Of a stretch of 64,000 nucleotides of DNA, positions 55,376 to 64,000 are shown piece after piece. Within the stretch, counting starts at the first letter, position 1; the number at the start of each line of letters is the position of its first letter. This DNA comes from Pictodentalium vernedei. Lineage: Eukaryota > Mollusca > Scaphopoda > Dentaliida > Dentaliidae. Below the pieces are notes generated by a model. It saw only the letters and a program-made list of their open reading frames with translations. It had not been told where the DNA came from and did no database searches. Where the stretch lies: the NCBI GenBank assembly GCA_031216915.1, contig CM062294.1, positions 392,079,217-392,143,216 of the forward strand, in the 5' to 3' direction. Made by a program: the position numbers and the translations under genes.

Positions 55376-57001
55376 CAATGACAATGTAGCTCAACTTGTT
55401 TAAGACATGTACATGTATAGTGTGTGACACAGCAATGACAAATATCTAGGTAATGACCTGATAACAAAGGTACATGTAAAGTATTGTAAAGGTCTGTACA
55501 TAAATGCTGACCGTAGTCTGTAACAAATATATAGGTAAAGAATTGCAAAAGTGGGGTGACAGTTAGATGCTAAACTAGAAAAGAAATCTTTGAGTCCCAG
55601 AGCGGGTCTGACTGAACCCAAAAATATTTGTTCTCATAGTACAGTGATAACAAAGGCACCCAAAAACATTTGTTCCTGTCACAAGGTGATAACAAAGGAA
55701 CCCCAAGAAGTTTTGTGAAGATCAGTTCATAAATACAGACTCTAGCCCGATCCATATTGACATGTGCACTTACTGTGTATAAGTAGCACTGAACAAATCA
55801 AAGTTCATCTAATTTGCGTAAGTTCTGCACGAGAAAAAACCCTGTATTATATGTGATGTATTCCATGTTACTAAACATTCCTACAAAAATTTATTCAAAT
55901 CAGAACTTTCATACAGAAGTTCTGTACAAAAAACTGATTGCACTAATTTTGGTACAAAAAGGCTGCTGGCAGCCATCTTGAATTTTGGACTGCACCCAAA
56001 AACAATCGTTCTCGTCCTACAGTGATAACAAAGGTACCCAAGAAGTTTTGTAAAGATCGGTTCATAAATACGGACTCTAGCCTGAGCTGTATAGAAGTTG
56101 TGTACAAAACTGATTGGACCTAATTTCGGTACAAAATGGCCACTGGCAGCCATCTTGAATTTCGGACCGCACCCCAAAACACTCGTTCTCATCCCACGGT
56201 GATAACAAAGGTACTCAAGAAGTTTCGTAAAGATCGGTTCATAAATACGGCCTCTAGCCCGAGCCGTATTGGCATTTGCAGTTACAGTGCTGAAAGTAAC
56301 ATTAAATAGATCAAAGTTAGTCTAATTAGCATAATTTATGCATGAGAAAAAACCTGTATTATATGTGATGTATCCCTTGGTACTCAACATTCACACAAAA
56401 AATTATTCAAATCAGCACTTTCATATGGAAATTCTGCGCAAAAATCTGATTGCACCTAATTTTGTACAAAATGGCTGCCAGCGGCCATCTTGAATTTCAG
56501 ACCGGACCCCAAAACACTCGTTCTCGTTCCAAGGTGATAACAAAGGTACACAAGAAGTTTTGTAAAGATCGGTTAGCCTGAGCCGTATTGGCATTTGCAG
56601 TTACAGTGCTGAAAGTAACACTAAATAAATCAAAGTTAGTCTAATTTGCATAATTTACGCACGAGAAAAAACCCTGTATTATATGTGATGTATCCCATGG
56701 TACTAAACATTCATACAAAAAATTATTCAAATCAGAGCTTTCATATGGAAGTTCTGTGCAAAAATCGGATTGTACCTAATTTTGTACAAAATGGCTGCCA
56801 GCAGCCGTCTTGAATTTCGAACCGGACCCCAAAACACTCGTTCTCGTCTCACAATGATAACAAAGGTACCCAAGAAGTTTTGTAAAGATCTGTTCATAAA
56901 TACGGCCTCTATCCCGAGCCGTGTGTACGGTGCGACAGACGGACAGACGGATGACAGGCAATGACAATACCTCAAATTTAGCTTCGCCAAAGTTGAGCTA
57001 A
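55376..57001 (+). mobile_element. Helitron-like H2 element, copy c
   Basis: ATGAAAGTGTCAATGACAAT at the left, then the hairpin TTTAGCTTCGCCAAA and GTTGAGCTAA at the right. The core units match copies a and b. The host H1 core is cut between GGGATTTGAATTT and TGGAATCTGATCCCC. Confidence 0.78.
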
Positions 57002-57354
57002 AAATGGAATCTGATCCCCTTGAGATGTAAAATACCAAATATGACAGAATTCTGACTGGTGCATCTGAAGAAGAAGATTTTTAAAGAAATCTCCTCATAT
57101 TGCACTACGTTAAACTTCGGGATCCAACAGAAAGTCCAAATATCAACCTGGGGACCCAATTTGCACAAACTTGAATCTGACCCACCCAGAGATGTTGTAT
57201 TCCAAATACGAAAGGATTCTGACAGATCTGAAGAATTAGATTTTTAAAGAAATTCCCTCATATTTCAGCTCCCGCAGGGAGCCCAACTATTAACCCAGGG
57301 ACTAGATTTGAACAAACTTGAATCTGACCTCCCTAAAGATGTTGTATACTAAAT

Positions 57355-59038
57355 ACAAGAGGCTCCATGGGGCCTGAAACACTCACCTTGAACAGAACCT
57401 GATATAAACAGAGTCCAAGAATGAACCTACAGTAAGCTATCAACCTCCAAAGGATCCATTGTCAATCCTTGAGCCCCTCAGGAGTGACTAAAATAGGCCA
57501 AGCATCATGCCTTTTCTTCAGTTAATCATAATGTAAAAAGTTGACCTCCCCTATGGAACCTCTTGATACAATCTATGTGGATTAATCTTAGTTACACATC
57601 TCTAGAGGGCACTTAATTAAAAAATTTCTAATTCTTCAGCTGCATGGCCAATTCTCAAAGCTAAAATATTAACCCAGGTAGTCAATTTGAACTAACTTGA
57701 ACCTCAGCCCGCTAGAGATGTTAAATACCAAAAATGAAAGCATTCTGATTGGTGGATCTGAAGGAGATTTTTAACAAAATTTCCTCATATTACACTAAGT
57801 TAAAATTTGAGCTACCAAAGGGAGCCCAAATATTAACGCAGGAATCTGATTTGAACAAACTTGAATCTGCCTCCCCTAGAGATGTTGTAAACCAAATATG
57901 AAAGGATTCGGACTGGTGAATCTGAAGAAGATTTTTGAAGAAATTCTTTCATATTGCACTAAGTTAACATTCAGGTTTCCATATGGAGCCCAAATATTAA
58001 CCCAGGCACTCAGTTTGAGCAAACTTCAGTCTGACACCCCTAGAGATGTTATATACCAAATATGAAAGCAATTGGACTGGTGGATCTGAAGAAGACGACT
58101 TTTAAAATAAATTTCCTCATATTGCACTAAGTTTAAATTCGGGCTCTCATAGGAAGCCCAAATATTAACCAAGGTAAGTTAAAATTTGGGCTATCATAGG
58201 ACGCCCAAATATTAACCTAGGAACGTGGTTGAACCATCTAGAATCTGACCCTCATAACAATGATGTATGCCAAACAATAAAAGATTGTGACTGGTGGTTC
58301 TGAAGAAGATGTTTAAAGATTATTTCCCATATTTCCGTAAAGATCTGGGCTCCTGTATTGAGCCCAAATATGAACCAAGGAGCTTCCTTTTAACAAACTT
58401 GTATCTGACCTCACTATGGATGCTGTATACCAAATATTAGGAGATTCTGACTGTTGGTTCTGGAGAAAATTTTTTTTAAAATTTTTGCAAATATGCTGGC
58501 TCGGGGCCATCACTCACACAAACTGGCACTTGAATTGGCCCAATCAAATCATAGTGTTGCAGGCCTGACATTTGCAGGAGAGCGATTTATTCACTTGCCT
58601 TTTGCTCGCCTTAAAACAATTAACGAGAGCGAAAACTAGCCCTCCTGGCCTTAGAAGAAAATGATTCCATAACAGCCTATTCCTGAAACCCACATCTTTT
58701 CAGATCTCTGCTATGTTAGTGGTCTCTGTACAATGGCAACACTGCCCTTCCCACACCTCCGGGCGCAGTGTAGCCGTCTCACAGAGACTACCTTGTTAGC
58801 AGCACCAAATAAAATGTACAAAACCCACAAGGCAGAATTCATTGATAGAAAAATTCATTTTGACACTTTTAACTTTTGTAAGGTTGAGTTGAGGGAGATC
58901 TAATTTAGGCCATGCGAGGGAAGCGATTTTTAGCCCTCCTGCATTTTAAGAATGCCAGGCCTGGTGTTGTCGGTTGACGGACAGGAAGTGATTAGATAAG
59001 CCCAGCGTGACTTGATCAAGGTGATCAAGGTGAGCTAA
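57355..59038 (+). mobile_element. Helitron-like H1 element, inner
   Basis: ACAAGAGGCTCCATGGGGCC then CACTCACCTTGAAC at the left, and AGCGTGACTTGATCAAGG..GGTGAGCTAA at the right. The host rejoins as ATACTAAATA + GAAAAGGATTCTG. It shares its 5' single-copy segment with 11931-12180 and contains a hAT-like element at 58560-58963. Confidence 0.7.
58560..58963. mobile_element. hAT-like element with 6-bp duplication
   Basis: CAGGCCTGACATTTGCAGGA at the left and the complement of CAGGCCTGGCATTCTTAAAA at the right, flanked by GTGTTG at 58554-58559 and 58964-58969. AAATGCAGGAGGG-like subterminal words match 62726-63476. Confidence 0.78.
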
Positions 59039-59751
59039 GAAAAGGATTCTGATTGATGTATCTGAAAAAGATTTTTAAAGAAATTTCCTCTTATTTGGGC
59101 TCCAGTATAACACCCAAATATTAACTTGGTGCCCCAATTTGTACACACTTGAATCTGATCACCCTAGAGATGTTAATTACCAAATATCAAAATGTTTTAC
59201 TGGAGGATCTGATGAAGACTTTCAAAGAATATTCCTCATAATGCACTGTTAAACTTGAGGACCTCATCCAGAGCACAAATATTAAGTCAGGGACTTGATT
59301 TGATCAAACATGAATCTGACACACCTAGAGATGTCACATATTAAATATGAAAGGATTCTGACTTCTGAAAAAAAGATTTTTTAAGAAATTTCCTATGTTA
59401 AACTTAGGTATCCAATAGAGAGCCGAAGTATGAACCCAGCGACTTGATTTGAACAACTTGAATCTACCCACCCCTACAAATATTAAGTTATTCACTGTTT
59501 CATGAGAAGAGGATTTTTTTTTTTGAAATTTGGAGCATATTCCACCACCCCCTCCCAATGGAGCATGGCAACTTTATTTGAACAATCTTGAATTGGCATA
59601 TAAGGTCCACGTATATCAAATTTGGTTCAATTCGGTCCAGGGGTTTCGGAGAAGTCGATAATGTAAAGTTCACATTGGACAGACAATGGACAAAAAAGTG
59701 ATCACTTAAACTCCCCCTGACTTTCAGTCAGATGAACTAAAAACATTACAA

Positions 59752-62269
59752 ACCAGAGGCTCGCCTGGCTCAAGTTGTCAAGAGAGGCATCAGTAAGTGA
59801 GCAGCAGCAAGAGCAATTTTTTTATTTGCTACGACACAACCAAAGGCAACTTTTTTGGCCATTCGTTTATGCTGGTCCTAGGAAAGCTTTCTAGCAAGCT
59901 GTGTTCTGCGAAGTACTAAAAAACAACAACTGAGTAAAATTTTTGTTTTTGTTTTCAACTACCCTCCCCACTCCCCCATCCAAAAAAAAAGATAAAATTC
60001 CAGCATAAATGAAATACTTATGATCCAGTTATATACCTACATGACAAATTTGGTTTACATCTGCCCATTGGATCTGAAAATAGAAACTTTGAATGTAGCC
60101 CAAATTTGGGAGCCCAAATTTTGACCTACTGAGTTTCTTTGGAAAAAAGTGAATATGCAGCACTACAGTAAGTTCCAAACAAGAAATCTGATCATTATTG
60201 CAATCTGCTTATAAAAGGAGGATTTTAAAGCATGTTAGGCTTATGGAGCATTAACTTCACACCAAGGGATATAGCAATTTGGGAGCGGGAGATCAAAGAG
60301 TAAATTCCACCAGTCTGAAGATGGCAGCAGCTTCATTTGAACAAAGGAGAAAAGGTTTACTTCAAAGATGGTCTGTGCCAAAAATGAATGAATCTGGCCC
60401 TGTGGTTTTAAGGAATAAGAAAAATTATAAACTAGAAACAGAATTTTACTGCCACCAGTAAATTCAAGTCTCTATGAAAATGTAAAAAAAAAACACAAAG
60501 AGAATTCATGGGGGCTTATTTTTGGGGGTAAACTATTTTTAAAGAAATCTGAGATAGGTTTTCATTAACAGTATTACATGAAATAAAATCTTTGGAACCC
60601 ACATTGAAGTCTTGAGAGGGTTAAATTAAAGATATTTATACAGGAATCAGAGAATTTTTTTCCAAGAAACAAGAAAAAAACATGTGCATAGCACTGAAAA
60701 GGTTTGATCAAGGCATCAATAAAATCTTGGAAACCCACAATGAAGTCTTGAGCGGGTTAAATTAAAGACATGCATACAGGAATAAGATAAATGTTTCCAA
60801 GAAACCAGATAAAAACATATATGTGCACAGCACTGAAAGGGTTCAACATGAAATAAAATCTTTGGAAAAAACACTGAAGTCATGAGAGGGTTAAATTAAA
60901 GACATCCATACTGGAATCATATAAATGTTTCCAAGAAACCAGAAAAATCATATGTGCACAGCATTGAAAAGGTTTGATCAAGGCATCAACAAAATCTTTG
61001 AAACCCACAATGAAGTCTTGAGAGGGTTAAATTAAAGACATTCATACAGGAATCAGATAATCGTCTCCAAGAAACCAGAAAAAATATATGTGCACAGCAT
61101 TGAAAGGGTTCAACATGAATTAAAATCTTTGGAAAACTCACTCAAGTCGTGAGAGGGTTAAATTAAAGACATTCATACAGGAAACAGATATATGTTTCAA
61201 AGAAACCAGAAAAAAAACATACATGTGTACAGCATTGAAAGAGCTCAACATGAAATAAAATCTTTGGAAAACAGACAGTCATGAAAGGGTTAAATTAAAG
61301 ATATTCATACAGGAATCAGATAACTTTTTTCCAAGGAACCAGAAAAAACATATATGTGCACAGCATTGAAAAGGTTCAACATAAAATAAAATATTTGGAA
61401 AACACTTTTAAAGATATTCCTACAGGAATCAGATCAATTTTTCCTCTCTGCCACTTATGGAAGAGGGTTAAAAGGGGGTATTTCATTCTTTGTAGCTAAA
61501 CAAAACAATAACATCTGTGTCTGGCAATAATTATAGATGTTGACATTTGATAAAAGATAAAATTGGAAACTCTAACAATTTGTGTAGGGGAATCTTACTG
61601 AAAAATGCCGACTCATCATTTTTTCAATACCCCTCAACCAGGCACCGTAAAACCGGTGGCAATTTTTTTAACCAATCCATTTTACTGGTCCTAAGGATGC
61701 TTCATACCAAATAACAGTTCTCTCTTCCGTATGGTTTGGGAAATATGGCCTTTTGAATTTTTTTTGTTTTTAGCCCCTGTGGTTGTGAAAAAAAATGTTT
61801 TCTGGCATCAATCAATTACTTAGGACCCACTTATACTACATGTCAAATTTGGTTGAAATTGGCTTAACGGTTCTTGAAACAGAAATTTTAGGCAGAGCCC
61901 AAAATGGAAATGGCCTCACAGAGAGCCCAAATATTGACCTACCAACTTCCCATGAAGAAATTTTAATCTTCAACACCAAAGGCTGTTCCATACCAAATAT
62001 CAAGGCATTCCCTTTGGTGGTTCGTGAGAAGATTTTTAAAGATTTTTAAGCTTTTGGGGAATTAACCAGAGCCTGAATATGGCAGCTGCTTTATTTGAAC
62101 AAAATAGCAAGGGTATACTCCATAGATGGTCAGTGCAATGTATGTTTGAATTTGGCCTAATGGTTGTGAAGAAGATGTCAAGTTTGCAAAAGTTAACAGA
62201 CAACGGTCAACAGAGCCAGAGACCAAGTGATGGCAATAGCTCCCACTGACTTGCAGTCAGGTGAGCTAA
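59752..62269 (+). mobile_element. Helitron-like element (ACCAGAGGCTC subtype) with 134-bp array
   Basis: ACCAGAGGCTCGCCTGGCTC at the left, then the 5' unique part shared with 15849-16139, the 134-bp array (60590-61440), and a 3' third (61610-62269) shared with 23204-23623, ending CTGACTTGCAGTCAGGTGAGCTAA. The 5' palindrome differs from ACAAGAGG-type H1, but the 3' end is the same. Confidence 0.62.
60590..61440. repeat. 134-bp tandem repeat, about six units
   Basis: GAGGGTTAAATTAAAGACAT occurs at about 60616, 60753, 60887, 61023, 61154 and 61286 (spacing 131-136). Each unit also has TTCCAAGAAACCAGAAAAA and GTGCACAGCATTGAAA. It alternates GGCATCAAcaAAATC and GTTCAACATGAAATAAAATC variants. Not seen elsewhere in the window. 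Confidence 0.85.
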
Positions 62270-62725
62270 AAATTCCCTCATATTGCACTATGTTAAAATT
62301 CAGACTCCCATCGGTAACCCAAGTTAATAACCCAGGGGCACGATTTGAACAACTTTGAATCTGACTCCCCTAGAGATGCTGTATACCAAATATTAAAGGA
62401 TTCTGACTGGTGGATCTCAAGAAAAAGATTTTTAAAGAAATTTCCTCATATTGCACCAAGTTGAAATACGGAGCCCAAATATTAACCCAGGGATCTGATT
62501 TGAACAAACTCAAAACTGACCCTCCTAGAGATGCCATATACCAAATATGAAAGCATTCTGACTGGTGGATCTGAAGAAGATATTTAAAGAAATTTCCCCA
62601 TATTGCGCCAAGTTAAAATTCGGGCTCCCATAGTTTGACAATTTGGTCCAGTGGTTTATGAGGAGAAGTCAATAATGTTAAGTTCATGCCAGACGGATGG
62701 ACGATGGACAGAATGTGATCACTTA

Positions 62726-63476
62726 CAGGGTTGTCATTTTGAGGTGGGCAATCGCCCCAGGCCGTAATCGCCTGCCTGAGTTCCAAATTCCGCGGACAGT
62801 AAAGCTCTAACCCCGAAATCTGTGGCCCATTAATTCAATCGATGGCACCTCAAAATCGGCCATCTGAAACAGCAATTTTCGCGGATTGAAGGAGGAAACA
62901 AAGCACAATTTGTGAAGTTTGTAGTGTGTCATCGATGCAGTCACCCACAGGCAGTAAGTAACTTTCCAAATACGAGCAAGAGGTTGGCCAATTCCAAAGT
63001 TGTAATTAGTTATTACATTGTACATCTAACAGTGACAACTCTTGTGTCATGCATGTTTATGGGACGTACCATCCCCAAACCAGTTCGACCCCTGACGATT
63101 CGCCTGGGATGATTTGTCCCAAAATCAAAACCGGGATGATTCGTCCCCCAAATCTGATTGATTTGCCCCAAGTTATCGGCATCTGGTGGTGAGCACAGTG
63201 CACTGGCTTGTACAGTCGTCATGTTATGTATAGGTACGGGAGTGGTTATTTGGATGCAAGATAACTATAACATTCACTGTTAGTGAATGTCATGGGTAAC
63301 CTGCCATCTTGCAACCAAATAATCAGGCCTGCATCTAGCAGGCTGAAACAAAATGGCCCCTGCAAACCATAAATGGCCCTCCTGGGGTCATGTTAGGTGA
63401 ACCCAAAATGGCCCTCCTGGGGTGATTTGAGGTGAACCATAATGGCCCTCCTGCAATTTTCAAAATGACAAGCCTG
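62726..63476. mobile_element. hAT-like element with 6-bp duplication
   Basis: CAGGGTTGTCATTTTGA at the left and TCAAAATGACAAGCCTG at the right, flanked by CACTTA at 62720-62725 and 63477-63482. GGCCCTCCTG words repeat near the right end. It contains the foldback at 63246-63322. No transposase frame. Confidence 0.82.
63246..63322. repeat. 77-bp foldback
   Basis: TTATTTGGATGCAAGAT pairs with ATCTTGCAACCAAATAA and ACATTCACT with AGTGAATGT around a 3-base loop, with an asymmetric internal bulge. It looks like a minimal foldback element inside the hAT. Confidence 0.7.
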
Positions 63477-63654
63477 CACTTAAGAAGCTCCCCCCTCACT
63501 TTCAGTCAGGTCAGCTAAAAATACTGCTGGTAAGTTGTTTTCAACCTCCAGTCGATATTTATTGAAATACTTTTTAGGTTTACAAGCTGTGTGATTGTGT
63601 TTTGTATGTGAGGAATGAAGGGCGAATTGGCCCAGGGATAATTGGGACCAGGTT

Positions 63655-64000
63655 ATTTATTTTATTGGTGTTTAAGGTCACATACTTATGCACAATGGCT
63701 AATCGTGACCGTGACAGTTTTACGGGTGGAGGAAGCCGGAGTACCCGGAGAGAACCACCGAGCAACGACGAGCAACTGTCAGCTCCCCAACATCGTAACT
63801 CTGCACCGCAGCACAGGCAGGGTTAGATTGGTTGAAGACATGCGCATCATCGACGTGCAGTACGCCTCAGTACACAGCGTCATCGTGCCCCCATGTAGGC
63901 AATCGGGGTGAAGTGTCTTGCACAAGGACACAACGCGGTTGCTGCAGGTGGGATTCGAACCGAGGACCTCTCGGCTTGCAGCCTGCACCTCTACCAACTG
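63655..64000 (-). mobile_element. tRNA-derived SINE, runs off the edge
   Basis: On the minus strand it reads CAGTTGGTAGAGGTGCAGGC (end of A box at the edge), B box GGTTCGAATCC (63951-63961), GTGTCCTTGTGCAAGACACT, a ~200-base body, and the tail GTCACGATTAGCCATTGTGC..CACCAATAAAATAAATAA at 63655. The head is cut by the window end. The body aligns with 23880-24453 and 28678-28850. Confidence 0.85.

Larger units (their letters stand above)
54776..59740 (+). mobile_element. H1 element with four nested insertions
   Basis: The 5' end ATAAGAGGCTCCAAGGGGCC is followed, after a MITE, by TTAATAGCTCACCTGAC. The core resumes at 57002-57354 and 59039-59500, and the end is CTGACTTTCAGTCAGATGAACTAA. Inside are a T1 MITE (54796), an H2 (55376), an H1 (57355) and, within that, a hAT (58560). 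Confidence 0.65.
62270..63518 (+). mobile_element. H1 element, 3' portion
   Basis: Core units (TTCCTCATATTGCAC, GAGATGCTGTATACC) lead to GACGGATGGACGATGGACAG. After a hAT-like insert (62726-63476) comes the 3' end CTCACTTTCAGTCAGGTCAGCTAA. The 5' part was not identified; it may be a core segment left of 59752. Confidence 0.6.

Noticed and set aside
63890..64000. tRNA gene (minus strand, perfect B box)
   Set aside because: The T-arm-like segment runs straight into a SINE body and A-rich tail shared with other copies, so it is a SINE head and not a functional tRNA gene.

Overview
This window looks like repeat-saturated, non-coding DNA from an invertebrate nuclear genome. A mollusc is the best guess. 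It is AT-rich, has a 100-N assembly gap, carries tRNA-derived SINEs with B boxes, and is full of GACCTTGACC-type tandem repeats and AAAATGGC..GCCATCTTGAATTT-type repeats that I associate with bivalves and gastropods. The taxon is an inference; another lophotrochozoan or a lower deuterostome is possible. I found no intact host gene, no tRNA or rRNA gene, and no bacterial-style operon. The only protein homology I can defend is a broken piggyBac-type transposase near 27.1 kb. The longest open frames (for example 12678-13631, minus) are by-products of tandem repeats whose period is a multiple of three.

Almost everything legible is mobile DNA of five kinds. (1) Helitron/Helentron-like non-autonomous elements: a palindromic 5' end, often ACAAGAGGCCCC-like; a core of 130-190-bp tandem repeats; and a 3' hairpin ending in GTGAGCTAA or a variant, with no target duplication. 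I name these H1 (AAGAGG type), H2 (ATGAAAGTGTCAATGAC type), H3 (GTCGAGTTGTGAC type), and an element with a 153-bp core array. (2) Short palindromic MITEs flanked by TTAA (families T1 to T5), plus one larger piggyBac relic with TTAA ends. (3) hAT-like elements with terminal inverted repeats and 8-bp (sometimes 5- or 6-bp) target duplications. (4) SINEs and short retroposons with a shared 3' tail. (5) A TA-flanked Tc1/mariner/pogo-like MITE and a long-inverted-repeat element at the left edge. All family names are local to this report.

Layout. 1-2.2 kb: element with about 335-bp inverted repeats. 3.1-7.9 kb: Helitron-like elements around an assembly gap. 8.5-10.0 kb: TTAA MITEs and a hAT. 11.8-23.7 kb: one T2 MITE split by an 11.7-kb stack of nested insertions. 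23.7-24.5 kb: MITE containing a SINE containing a MITE. 24.5-26.1 kb: hAT containing an inner hAT. 26.6-27.3 kb: piggyBac relic. 27.5-35 kb: MITEs, retroposons and hATs in low-copy DNA. 35.4-36.3 kb: second H3. 37.3-39.5 kb: hAT containing a MITE containing H1. 39.8-45.7 kb: 153-bp array split by H2. 46-54.8 kb: mostly low-copy DNA with one H1 and one hAT. 54.8-63.5 kb: another stack of H1/H2/MITE/hAT insertions. 63.65-64 kb: minus-strand SINE running off the edge.

The most valuable content is the stratigraphy. Several insertions have the matching empty site elsewhere in the same 64 kb, so element boundaries and relative ages can be read directly. The H3 core repeats are also notable: each unit carries a perfect inverted-repeat-3 nuclear-receptor site (AGGTCActgTGACCT), usually followed by direct-repeat half-sites.
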